From Hymenobacter sp. DG25B (lineage in GTDB: Bacteria; Bacteroidota; Bacteroidia; Cytophagales; Hymenobacteraceae), in the NCBI RefSeq assembly GCF_000801315.1, contig NZ_CP010054.1:1302001-1366000 (forward strand): DNA of 64,000 bases. Reading direction: 5' to 3'. Numbering within the stretch: position 1 is the first letter of the stretch; each line of letters begins with the position of its first letter. This document shows positions 37,946-46,495 of the stretch, in pieces. The translations under genes and the position numbers were made by a program. Under the pieces are notes generated by a model. That model ran no database searches, was not told the origin of the DNA, and was given only the letters and a program-made list of their open reading frames with translations.

Positions 37946-38003
37946 AAAAGCAGGTCGGCTCTTTTTCCTCTCCTAATGGAAAGGATAAAGCCGGCCTGCT
38001 TTT
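37946..38003 (+). terminator. Hairpin terminator
   Basis: 15-base arms AAAAGCAGGTCGGCT / AGCCGGCCTGCTTTT (one G-U pair) around a 28-base loop, then TTT, between the FdtA-like gene and the convergent acyl-CoA-binding protein gene. Confidence 0.6.
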
Positions 38004-38048
38004 GGGGGGCCTCTCTATACCGTTGGCTGGCCAAGGAGGCCGAATTGC

Positions 38049-38558
38049 TTATTGCTGCGTTTTCAGTTCGTCTTCGCCGCCGTAGGGTGTGCCGGTATTC
38101 AGGTTACCGCGCAGGCCGCCGGCTGAAATACCAGGCCCTTCCCGCTGGGCTTTTTCCGTCCCGGGGGAAGGTAGCTCATGCGCCGTTTGGTCGGTTACCT
38201 GGTCGGGCGTAGCGGGCTGGCCGCTCCCCGTGAGCAGTACCGCTTCCTGGTCAAGCGGTCCGGCTATTTCTTCCACTCGCTGGAGGTAGTGGCGCTTCGC
38301 AGCTTCCTCGCTCATGCCTTTGTATTTGCTCCAGGAGTCCCATTGCGCCTGCGACATACCTTGGGGGCCGTCAGGGTTGTCGTGCTCCTCGGTATCTACG
38401 GTATCCGGCTGGGTATCATGGTCGCCTTGGGTGGCTTGTTTATATAAGCCGTAGAGCTCCGTCATATGGGGGCCGACCTGCTCCTCGGGTAAGCCGTCTA
38501 CGCGCGCTACCGCGGCTTCAAATTGCTGTTGTAAATCCATTTGTTGCTGCAGATTCAT
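38049..38558 (-). CDS. Acyl-CoA-binding protein-like
   Basis: 169 residues. The ACBP signature is clear: LYGLYKQATQGD (~35-45) and WDSWSKYKGMS followed by YLQRVEEI. Tyr and Lys at the acyl-CoA contact positions are present. ACBP binds long-chain acyl-CoA esters in eukaryotes and scattered bacteria. An acidic, His/Asp-rich stretch (HDTQPDTVDTEEHDNPDGPQ) sits between the two motifs and is about 10 residues longer than the usual loop. The last ~60 residues are low-complexity. Cytoplasmic; no acyl-CoA pathway gene is adjacent. Confidence 0.85.
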   Translation of the reverse strand: MNLQQQMDLQQQFEAAVARVDGLPEEQVGPHMTELYGLYKQATQGDHDTQPDTVDTEEHDNPDGPQGMSQAQWDSWSKYKGMSEEAAKRHYLQRVEEIAGPLDQEAVLLTGSGQPATPDQVTDQTAHELPSPGTEKAQREGPGISAGGLRGNLNTGTPYGGEDELKTQQ

Positions 38559-38666
38559 AGGAAGGAAAAGCTAAAGAAGAGGATTATAGTAGGCTTTACT
38601 CTGGGGCTGCGGGTTTGGTTACGAGGGGCGGATGCACTTTTTCAAAACTTGCTACCCGATACTTCG

Positions 38667-38674
38667 TACTTTTG
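38667..38674 (+). promoter_or_regulatory. Candidate -7 element for asnB
   Basis: TACTTTTG (followed by C), ending 10 bases before the ATG at 38685. If used, the leader would be only a few bases. Confidence 0.4.
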
Positions 38675-38684
38675 CCCGCTAATT

Positions 38685-40589
38685 ATGTGTGGAATCACCG
38701 GAGTATTCGCTTTTACTGAAGCAGGCCGCAACTCGCTGGCTTCGCTTCATGCTTCTACTGACGCTATCAGCAGCCGCGGGCCTGATTCGCAGGGACACTA
38801 TGTATACGATAGGGTAGGCCTGGGCCACCGGCGCCTGAGCATCCTGGACCTATCGTGTGACGGCAACCAGCCGATGACCGATGCGGCCGGCCGCTACACT
38901 ATCATCTTCAACGGGGAGATTTTCAACTTCCGGGAACTGCGCCAAAAGCTGGTGAAGAAAGGCTACACCTTTCATTCGCAGACGGATACTGAAGTTATTC
39001 TGCAATTGTATATCACCGAAGGCCGCGGCTTTCTGAAAAAGCTGAATGGCTTTTTCTCGCTGGCTATCTACGATAAGGAAGAAGATTCCCTGTTCATTGC
39101 CCGCGACCGGATGGGCGTGAAGCCTCTGCTGGTGTACCGCGACGAGGACAAGATGCTCTTCGGCTCGGAAATGAAGGCCCTGATGGCCCTCGGCGTGCCG
39201 CGCAAGCTGGACTACGCCGCGCTCAGCCATTACCTGCAGCTCAACTACATTCCCGGCCCGGCCACCATTTTCAAAGGAGTGAAAAAACTCCTGCCGGGCC
39301 ATTACCTGTATATAAAGGGCGAGAAGGTAGTTCGCAAGGCCTGGTATCGTATTCCCTATGACCCCAAGAAGGTTGCTAAAAACAAGCTCACCTACGAGCA
39401 GCAGCAGCAAAAGCTGGTGGAGCTGATGGATGAGTCGGTGGCGCGCCGTTTGGTAGCCGATGTGCCGCTGGGCTCTTTTCTGAGTGGTGGTATTGATTCA
39501 TCGGTTATTACGGCGCTGGCGGCCCGCCATACCCCGCACCTCAATACCTTCAGCATCGGTTTCCGGGACGAGCCCTTCTTCGATGAGACGAAGTACGCCA
39601 ACCTGGTAGCCAAAATGCATAAGACCAATCACACGGTCTTCTCTCTCACTAATCAGGACCTCTACGACCACATCTTCGATGTGCTCAACTACATTGACGA
39701 GCCTTTTGCGGATTCTTCGGCGCTGGCCGTGTACATCCTCAGCAAGCGCACCCGCGAAAAAGTAACCGTAGCCCTTTCCGGCGACGGCGCCGATGAATTG
39801 TTTGCCGGCTACAACAAGCACATGGCTGAGTGGCAGGTGCGCCGTGGTGGTCCTAAAGCAGAGGCCGTTGCTGGTCTGGGTATTCTGTGGGAGTTGCTGC
39901 CCAAGTCACGCAACTCTTTTATTGGCAATAAAGTCCGGCAGTTTCAGCGCTTCTCCCGCGGTATGAGCAGCGGCCCAAAAGACCGTTACTGGGACTGGGC
40001 TTCCTTGGCTTCGGAGCAGGATGCCCGTAGCCTGCTCAGCGCTGCCTCCAAGCGTAAAGTGGGTAAAAAGCTGGTGGAAAAGCGCCGCAAGGACATCCTC
40101 CAGCACCTGCGCGCCGACGGCGACCTGAACGAGGTACTCCTCACAGACATGAACCTGGTGCTGCCCTACGACATGAATGCGAAGGTGGACCTCATGAGCA
40201 TGGCTAACTCGCTGGAAGTACGCAGCCCCTTCCTGGATGTGAACGTAGTGAACTTCGCCTTCTCGCTACCCGTTGAAAGCAAAATCGACGCGAAGATTAA
40301 GAAGAAAATTGTGCAGGATGCCTTCCGGCCCATGCTGCCCGAGGAATTATATAAGCGCCCGAAACACGGATTTGAAGTACCTTTGCTGAAATGGTTCCGC
40401 AATGAGCTCCGTCCTCTCATCGAAGATGACCTGCTTTCGGATGCCTTTATCGAGTCGCAGGGAATATTTGATGTGGATGCGATTCGCCGACTTAAAGTAC
40501 AGCTCTTCTCCCGCAATCCCGGCGACGTGCATGCCCGCATCTGGGCGCTGATTGTGTTCCAGCACTGGTGGAAGAAGTGGATGATGTAA
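38685..40589 (+). CDS. asnB: Asparagine synthase (glutamine-hydrolysing)
   Basis: 634 residues from the ATG at 38685. The start is fixed by Cys2 (MCGITGVF), the glutaminase nucleophile; an upstream open frame is not used. The class II glutaminase domain (~1-210) includes SSRGPDSQGHY and NGEIFNF. The synthetase domain has the PP-loop LSGGIDSS (~266-273) and ALSGDGADELFAGYN. It uses Gln, ATP and Asp to make Asn, or acts as an amidotransferase on other acids. Such copies often sit in surface-polysaccharide loci, as here just before ugd. Confidence 0.93.
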   Translation: MCGITGVFAFTEAGRNSLASLHASTDAISSRGPDSQGHYVYDRVGLGHRRLSILDLSCDGNQPMTDAAGRYTIIFNGEIFNFRELRQKLVKKGYTFHSQTDTEVILQLYITEGRGFLKKLNGFFSLAIYDKEEDSLFIARDRMGVKPLLVYRDEDKMLFGSEMKALMALGVPRKLDYAALSHYLQLNYIPGPATIFKGVKKLLPGHYLYIKGEKVVRKAWYRIPYDPKKVAKNKLTYEQQQQKLVELMDESVARRLVADVPLGSFLSGGIDSSVITALAARHTPHLNTFSIGFRDEPFFDETKYANLVAKMHKTNHTVFSLTNQDLYDHIFDVLNYIDEPFADSSALAVYILSKRTREKVTVALSGDGADELFAGYNKHMAEWQVRRGGPKAEAVAGLGILWELLPKSRNSFIGNKVRQFQRFSRGMSSGPKDRYWDWASLASEQDARSLLSAASKRKVGKKLVEKRRKDILQHLRADGDLNEVLLTDMNLVLPYDMNAKVDLMSMANSLEVRSPFLDVNVVNFAFSLPVESKIDAKIKKKIVQDAFRPMLPEELYKRPKHGFEVPLLKWFRNELRPLIEDDLLSDAFIESQGIFDVDAIRRLKVQLFSRNPGDVHARIWALIVFQHWWKKWMM

Positions 40590-40637
40590 CGCACATTTTT
40601 TTCACCAATAACAGACTTTCAAACGCATAAAGGCGAT

Positions 40638-41978
40638 ATGAAAATAGCAGTAGTAGGTACCGGATATGTAGGCCTTGTAACGGGAACATGCTTTGCTGAA
40701 GTCGGCATTGATGTAACCTGTATCGATATCGACCAGAAGAAAATAGATAACCTACACAACGGTATCCTGCCCATTTACGAGCCAGGCCTGGAGGAAATGG
40801 TGTCGCGCAATGTGGCAGCTGACCGACTGCATTTCTCTACCAATCTTGGTGAGGCTATTAAAGATTGCGACGTTGCATTTATTGCTGTCGGCACGCCTCC
40901 CGGCGAAGATGGCTCCGCTGATCTGAAATATGTTCTGGCCGTAGCTCGTGGCATTGGTGAGCACATGACGGACTATGGCGTTATTGTGACCAAAAGTACG
41001 GTTCCGGTAGGCACAGCAGCCAAAGTGCGCAAAGAAATTGAGCGGGCCCTGGAAAAGCGTGGCGTTGATATCGATTTCGACGTAGCTTCTAACCCCGAGT
41101 TTCTGAAGGAAGGTGCTGCTATTGATGACTTCCTGAAGCCCGACCGTATCGTGGTAGGCGTATCATCAGAGCGGGCTGAAGAGGTGATGAACAAACTCTA
41201 CAAGCCTTTCCTGCTCAACGGCCATCCCATCATCTTCATGGATATTCCATCGGCCGAGATGACGAAATATGCTGCCAACTCGATGCTGGCGACCAAAATT
41301 TCGTTTATGAACGATATTGCCAACCTGTGTGAAATCATGGGTGCCGATGTGAACATGGTGCGCAAAGGCATTGGCTCTGATGCGCGTATTGGTACCAAGT
41401 TCATCTACCCCGGCATCGGCTATGGTGGCTCCTGCTTCCCCAAAGATGTAAAGGCCCTTATCAAAACGGCCGCCGAGAATGGCTATGAGATGCAGGTGCT
41501 GAAGGCGGTAGAAAGCGTGAATGAAGCCCAGAAAGAAGTGCTGTTCGACAAAGTAGTGAAGCACTTTGACGGCGCCCTAAAAGGCAAGAAGATTGCCATC
41601 TGGGGCCTCTCATTCAAGCCCAAAACCGATGATATGCGTGAGGCGCCCTCCCTAGTTATCATTGATAAGCTGCTGGCCGAAGGATGCACTGTAACGGCTT
41701 ACGACCCGGTTGCTATGGAAGAAGCCAAACATACCCTGGGCGACACCATTACCTATGCCAAGGATCAGTATGAAGCTGTTATTGATGCCGACGCCCTACT
41801 AATTGTTACTGAATGGCCGGAGTTCCGCTCTCCTGATTTTGAGGTTGTGGGCCGTTTATTAAAGGACAAGGTGGTCTTTGACGGCCGCAACATTTACGAG
41901 CCTCAGGAAATGGAAAAGATAGGCTTTGCCTATCACTGCATCGGAATCCGTACTAATCACAAAGAGCCGGCCGCTTAG
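40638..41978 (+). CDS. ugd: UDP-glucose 6-dehydrogenase
   Basis: 446 residues; oxidises UDP-glucose to UDP-glucuronate with two NAD+. The Rossmann loop is VVGTGYVGL, then GTPPGEDGSADLKYV. The catalytic Cys is Cys266 in GYGGSCFPKD. The C-terminal domain carries WGLSFKPKTDDMREAPS. Starts 48 bases after asnB. The product is the substrate of the UDP-glucuronate decarboxylase encoded next. Confidence 0.95.
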   Translation: MKIAVVGTGYVGLVTGTCFAEVGIDVTCIDIDQKKIDNLHNGILPIYEPGLEEMVSRNVAADRLHFSTNLGEAIKDCDVAFIAVGTPPGEDGSADLKYVLAVARGIGEHMTDYGVIVTKSTVPVGTAAKVRKEIERALEKRGVDIDFDVASNPEFLKEGAAIDDFLKPDRIVVGVSSERAEEVMNKLYKPFLLNGHPIIFMDIPSAEMTKYAANSMLATKISFMNDIANLCEIMGADVNMVRKGIGSDARIGTKFIYPGIGYGGSCFPKDVKALIKTAAENGYEMQVLKAVESVNEAQKEVLFDKVVKHFDGALKGKKIAIWGLSFKPKTDDMREAPSLVIIDKLLAEGCTVTAYDPVAMEEAKHTLGDTITYAKDQYEAVIDADALLIVTEWPEFRSPDFEVVGRLLKDKVVFDGRNIYEPQEMEKIGFAYHCIGIRTNHKEPAA

Positions 41979-42054
41979 CGTTGTTAGCTGTCAGGTAAAG
42001 CGAAGATCTGGCAACAGAATTGAAGGCTAACAGCCCAAATAAATAACTAAAAGC

Positions 42055-43005
42055 ATGTCTGAAAAGAAACGTATCCTGATTACAGGCGGAGCAGGCTTCT
42101 TAGGCTCGCACCTATGCGACCGATTTTTAGCGGAGGGTTACCATGTTATTGCCATGGATAACCTCATCACTGGCGACCTTAAAAACATTGAGCACCTGTT
42201 TGGCAAGGAGGATTTTGAGTTCCATCACGCCGATGTGTCGAAGTTTGTATTCGTGCCCGGGAAATTGGATTACATCCTGCATTTTGCCTCGCCTGCTTCT
42301 CCCATTGATTACCTCAAGATTCCGATTCAGACTCTGAAAGTCGGCTCACTTGGTACGCACAATCTGCTGGGCTTGGCCCGGGTAAAAGGCGCGCGGGTAC
42401 TTATTGCCAGTACCTCAGAAGTGTATGGCGACCCAGAAGTACACCCTCAGGTGGAAGAGTATTACGGTAACGTAAACCCCGTAGGGCCGCGTGGCTGCTA
42501 CGATGAGGCCAAGCGTTTCCAAGAGGCTATTACAATGGCCTACCACAACCATCATGGCCTAGAAACCCGCATTATCCGCATTTTCAATACATATGGCCCC
42601 CGGATGCGTCTGGATGACGGCCGTGTATTGCCGGCGTTCTTGTCACAGGCGTTGCGCGGTGAGGCACTTACGGTATTTGGAGATGGTTCACAGACGCGTT
42701 CCTTCTGCTATGTAGATGACCTAGTGGAAGGCATCTACCGCCTATTGCTGAGCGACTATCATCTGCCCGTAAATATTGGTAATCCCTCTGAAATCACTAT
42801 CAAGGAGTTTGGCGAAGAAATTGCTCGTCTTACCGGAGTAGAGTTTAAGCCTGATTACCGCCCACTGCCCGAAAATGACCCTTTGAAGCGCCGACCAGAC
42901 ATTACAAAGGCTAAAGAAATACTGGGCTGGGAACCTAAGGTTGACCGCGCGGAAGGTCTGCGTCGCACTCTGGAGCACTTCAAACAACATGTTACCTCTT
43001 GGTAA
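42055..43005 (+). CDS. UDP-glucuronate decarboxylase (UDP-xylose synthase)
   Basis: 316 residues. An extended SDR enzyme: GGAGFLGSH (NAD-binding, ~9-17), [15 protein letters not shown], and the catalytic YDEAK pair Tyr149/Lys153. The motif [14 protein letters not shown] and the loop [15 protein letters not shown] are typical of UXS. It converts UDP-glucuronate to UDP-xylose, so with ugd just upstream the cell makes UDP-xylose for the glycan built by the following transferases. The family name Uxs is a strong sequence match; specificity is inferred. Confidence 0.92.
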   Translation: MSEKKRILITGGAGFLGSHLCDRFLAEGYHVIAMDNLITGDLKNIEHLFGKEDFEFHHADVSKFVFVPGKLDYILHFASPASPIDYLKIPIQTLKVGSLGTHNLLGLARVKGARVLIASTSEVYGDPEVHPQVEEYYGNVNPVGPRGCYDEAKRFQEAITMAYHNHHGLETRIIRIFNTYGPRMRLDDGRVLPAFLSQALRGEALTVFGDGSQTRSFCYVDDLVEGIYRLLLSDYHLPVNIGNPSEITIKEFGEEIARLTGVEFKPDYRPLPENDPLKRRPDITKAKEILGWEPKVDRAEGLRRTLEHFKQHVTSW

Positions 43006-43084
43006 AAGCAAAATAGGTATGCCCGTCTTTCAGTTATGTTTCGATAGACTTTAAGACGGTATCAAGGCATTTTGATGCAAGGCG

Positions 43085-43152
43085 CTGGTCGAACCATGGC
43101 TGTTGTTTCGTTTGAGATTTTCTGAACGAAGCAACAGCCATGGTTCGACCAG
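43085..43152. repeat. 28-bp inverted repeat
   Basis: Arms at 43085-43112 and 43125-43152 pair over 28 bases with one G-U type mismatch; the loop is 12 bases. It lies between the UDP-xylose synthase gene and the first GT4 gene. It has no T-run and does not look like a standard terminator. Confidence 0.8.
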
Positions 43153-43240
43153 TCAGCATAAGGCAACTACCCATTTCTGAAATGCTCCTGCTCTCTTGCC
43201 GATTCACTTCCTCTTCGCTTATCCAGAACAGACCCTATTT

Positions 43241-44497
43241 ATGAGTTCTTCCGATTTAGAAAAGAATGTACTACTACTGATTCCGAATCTTGGTTTTGGT
43301 GGTGCACAGCGGGTTTTTCATGACCACAGCGTGGAATTGGCTAAGCACTATAAGGTGACAGAAGCAGTGTTTAACCTGGAAGGCGGAAATACGTATCCCA
43401 GCGGCAACGACATGGTAAGTCTGGAAGTGAGTGGAGGAGGAAGTGCAGTTGAAAAAATAAGAAACTTTGGTCGTCGCATCGGGCGACTACGCCGTCTAAA
43501 GCAACGTTTGCATACGAAAGTATGCGTAAGTCACTTGGAAGGAGCCGATTACGTGAATCTGCTTAGCAAGGGCTCTGAGAAAGTAGTGCTGTGCATCCAC
43601 GGCTCTAAACTGCACGATGGCAACATTAACGGCATAGTGGGTTGGTTACGAAAAAAAGTACTGATGCCCGGCCTATATAACCGCGCTGACAAAATTGTTA
43701 CGGTGAGCCGCGACATCAATCCGGAACTGATAGAAGGTTTTGGCGTCAATCCGCAGAAGTTGGTCACCATCAACAACTTCTTTGAGGTAAGTCAAATTGA
43801 AGCGAAATCTAAAGAACCCCTGTCTGCTGAGGAGCAGATGGTGTATGGAGCAGCTCCAGTTCTGGTCACCTCCGGCCGTCTCACTATCCAGAAAAACCAA
43901 GCACCCTTGCTAGATTCGTTTGCCGCCCTGCTTAAGCGCCGGCCGGCCAAGCTGGTTTTTGTGGGCGATGGGGAACTGCGGAATGATCTGACCCGCCATG
44001 CCCGCGAGTTGGGGTTGCATGTGTACGAAGCCTGGAATCAGGATACACTCACGCCTGAGTACGACGTGTACTTCATGGGTCTTCAGCAGAATCCGTTTAA
44101 ATACATTCGTCCGGCTTCTTTGTTCGTGTTTCCATCCGCGTGGGAAGGGTTCCCAATGGCTCTGGGCGAAGCCATGATTTGTGGGGTACCTGCCGTAACT
44201 ACGGATTGTCCCACGGGCCCACGTGAAATTCTGGCGCCCAGCACGTCAACGCCTCGCATAGGCATTAGAGCTGCAGAAATGGCAGAATTTGGTGTGTTAA
44301 TGCCCATGCTAAACCAGCCGGCTACATTGCCTGCTGATCAGCGGGTTTGGACGGAAACAATTTACCAGTTGCTGGGTGATGCAACAGAGCGGCAGCGGCT
44401 AGGATGCTTGGCCAGCCAGCGAATGCAGGATTTTAGCCGCGAAAAAATATTCAGTCAGTGGGTAAACCTGCTCGACGACGTACTGGCACAAAAATGA
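43241..44497 (+). CDS. GT4-family glycosyltransferase
   Basis: 418 residues from the ATG at 43241. GT-B fold. The N-half starts LLLIPNLGFGGAQRVFHD, and the C-half has TSGRLTIQKNQAPLLDSFA and the family's E-x7-E motif in SAWEGFPMALGEAM. Family GT4 retaining transferase acting on nucleotide sugars in polysaccharide assembly; donor and acceptor are unknown. It could use UDP-xylose made by the upstream pair. Its stop overlaps the start of the next GT4 gene (ATGA). Confidence 0.88.
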   Translation: MSSSDLEKNVLLLIPNLGFGGAQRVFHDHSVELAKHYKVTEAVFNLEGGNTYPSGNDMVSLEVSGGGSAVEKIRNFGRRIGRLRRLKQRLHTKVCVSHLEGADYVNLLSKGSEKVVLCIHGSKLHDGNINGIVGWLRKKVLMPGLYNRADKIVTVSRDINPELIEGFGVNPQKLVTINNFFEVSQIEAKSKEPLSAEEQMVYGAAPVLVTSGRLTIQKNQAPLLDSFAALLKRRPAKLVFVGDGELRNDLTRHARELGLHVYEAWNQDTLTPEYDVYFMGLQQNPFKYIRPASLFVFPSAWEGFPMALGEAMICGVPAVTTDCPTGPREILAPSTSTPRIGIRAAEMAEFGVLMPMLNQPATLPADQRVWTETIYQLLGDATERQRLGCLASQRMQDFSREKIFSQWVNLLDDVLAQK

Positions 44498-45645
44498 TTC
44501 AGTCTTCTGCCAAGCCCATCATCCTCATTGTCGATAACTCAACGGCCGTAACGGGTGCCCTAAAGGCTATAGGGAATGCTACCGATCAACTACGTCACCG
44601 TTACGAGTTTGTATACGTGCTTCCCAGCGGCAGCAGCGGCCGCCATGTGTTAGAAGACGCAGGCTACAGGGTACATGAGTTGCCGTTCGTTGAAATCAGC
44701 AAACGAGTGCGTAGCCTTTTACTGTATGTGCCCATGCTACTGCTTAACGGATGGCGGCTAGCTGCGCTGGCGCGCCGGGAGCAGGCCCGTGTGCTACACA
44801 TGAACGACTTCTATAACCTGGCTGGCCTCATAGCCCGGCTACTCACTGGACTTCCTCTCGTAACGCATGTGCGTTTTTTGCCACACACACAGATGCAGCC
44901 TTTGGCTAAAACATGGCGTTGGGTAGCAGAACATCTGGCCCAACGTGTAATATGCGTTTCGCAGGCAGTATACTCGTATTTCCAACCATTGCCTCATATA
45001 CATGTAGTATACGACCCCATTCCCGAAGGGGAGAAGTATCCCCCCACTGATTTATCTCCTCGACCTGATGGGACTGTTCGCCTCCTGTTTTTAGGAAACT
45101 ACATTCCGGGAAAGGGGCAGAACTATGCTGTAGAGGCGTTTAAAAAAGCCTTTTTTCAGCAACCATCGTTACGTCTGCACTTTGCTGGTGGAGACATGGG
45201 CTTGGAAAAAAATCGGGAATACCGTCGGCAGTTGGAATCAGCTGTGGACAAAGCTGATTTGAAGGATATAGTAACATTCGGAAGCTTTGTTCAAGATGTG
45301 GAAGCCGCCATCAAACAAGCTGACATAGTCCTGAATTTCTCCGAATCAGAATCGTTTTCTCTTACCTGTCTAGATGCCTTATACTTCGGCACGCCCCTTA
45401 TTGCCTCAGACTGTGGAGGGCCTGCTGAACTATTTGAGTCTGGAAAGTCGGGCTTGTTAGTGCCAAACCGTAATGTATCAGCTATGGTAACAGCTATTTT
45501 ACAACTTGGCTCCGACATTCAGCTTCGTCAAGACATGTCAATAGCAGGCCGAAGTTATGTGCGGAATAAGTTCAGTGGGGAAGCCACTTACCAAAAACTG
45601 GGTAAGCTGTATAATGCTTTATTGAAAAACATACAATTAAGATAG
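44494..45645 (+). CDS. GT4-family glycosyltransferase
   Basis: 383 residues from the ATG at 44494, which overlaps the previous stop by 4 bases, so the pair is coupled. GT-B fold. N-half with PIILIVDNSTAVTGA. C-half with RLLFLGNYIPGKGQNYAVEAF and the catalytic region FSESESFSLTCLDALYFG, where the second acidic residue of E-x7-E is Asp. Family GT4, substrates unknown. The last codons (KNIQLR) lie inside the 86-bp palindrome that also holds the 3' end of the convergent GT25 gene. Confidence 0.85.
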   Translation: MIQSSAKPIILIVDNSTAVTGALKAIGNATDQLRHRYEFVYVLPSGSSGRHVLEDAGYRVHELPFVEISKRVRSLLLYVPMLLLNGWRLAALARREQARVLHMNDFYNLAGLIARLLTGLPLVTHVRFLPHTQMQPLAKTWRWVAEHLAQRVICVSQAVYSYFQPLPHIHVVYDPIPEGEKYPPTDLSPRPDGTVRLLFLGNYIPGKGQNYAVEAFKKAFFQQPSLRLHFAGGDMGLEKNREYRRQLESAVDKADLKDIVTFGSFVQDVEAAIKQADIVLNFSESESFSLTCLDALYFGTPLIASDCGGPAELFESGKSGLLVPNRNVSAMVTAILQLGSDIQLRQDMSIAGRSYVRNKFSGEATYQKLGKLYNALLKNIQLR

Positions 45646-45709
45646 TGGATCAGCAGCCTTATTTTGCAAAATAAGGCTGCTGATCCACTATCTTAATTGT
45701 ATGTTTTTC
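45624..45709. repeat. 86-bp perfect palindrome
   Basis: Two 43-base arms (45624-45666 and 45667-45709) are exact reverse complements with no spacer; the centre reads TTTTGCAAAA. Both stop codons of the convergent GT4 and GT25 genes lie within it, and it encodes the last codons of both. As RNA it folds into one long perfect stem. It could be an unusually long bidirectional terminator, or a fold-back inversion junction. Confidence 0.9.
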
Positions 45710-46456
45710 CTGAATCATCTTATTATATTTAAAGTGAATCAAGGAGGAAAGTATAGGGATGTTATACTGTTTAACAAACTGTGCCACCTTACTTTTGAAC
45801 GAGGCCGTCTCTGAATAATTAAGTGTGCTAAGAAAAGGATATGGAATGACATTCGCTGGATAGTAGCAGCGAAAAGAAGAAAATGCACCTCTTTCGAAGA
45901 AAACGCCCCATTGGTCTGCTGTAACTGATACAGGGACAATTCTTTCACTCATCTTTTTAGCTGCAGATTTAGTAATAACATAAGCCATACTAGAAGCTAT
46001 GGTGTGCAGATCAATAGGATAAAATAAGGTAGCATCATTCCCTACTTTAATAGCATTACGCTTGCTGAGGTATGTGCAGTTCTCGAAGTGGCCATAATAG
46101 GAAAGAGAAATAACTTCGTCAGACTGTATACTATGTTCAATATTGCGTAATATAGTCTGTATATTATTTGGAAGCGCTGCATCATCTTCTAAAACAAGAG
46201 CATATTTGTCATTCCTATCTGCGATTAACTCATTAATTTTCTTGTGCGAAAGTGCACAAGCAAGAGCACCTTGAGTTAAACAAGGATTCTTGCTTACAGC
46301 TTCAGTATCACTCAGATTAGCCAAACCAATTGGTCCTAATTCTTTGTAGTCTACAGCATCAATGATTTCAAAATCAATACCTAATGATTGTAAGTGCTTG
46401 GTAATATAAGTGCGGCGGTCTTCCGCTCTTTTCAAACTAACAACGTAAGCTTTCAT
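45659..46456 (-). CDS. GT25-family glycosyltransferase
   Basis: 265 residues from the ATG at 46456; an open upstream extension is not needed. It starts MKAYVVSLKRAEDRRTYI, the typical GT25 opening, then DAVDYKELG, and has the acidic motif ALVLEDDAALP (~100-110). A later KSAAKKM and VTADQWGVFF are as in LPS beta-galactosyltransferases. Donor and acceptor unknown. AT-rich. The final ~15 residues (from the KHTIKIV region) come from the 86-bp palindrome. Last gene of the minus-strand glycan operon, 39 bases after the GT2 gene. Confidence 0.85.
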   Translation of the reverse strand: MKAYVVSLKRAEDRRTYITKHLQSLGIDFEIIDAVDYKELGPIGLANLSDTEAVSKNPCLTQGALACALSHKKINELIADRNDKYALVLEDDAALPNNIQTILRNIEHSIQSDEVISLSYYGHFENCTYLSKRNAIKVGNDATLFYPIDLHTIASSMAYVITKSAAKKMSERIVPVSVTADQWGVFFERGAFSSFRCYYPANVIPYPFLSTLNYSETASFKSKVAQFVKQYNIPILSSLIHFKYNKMIQEKHTIKIVDQQPYFAK

Positions 46457-46495
46457 GTGTAGATGATTGTGAAGTGAGTAAATCAATTAATAGCA

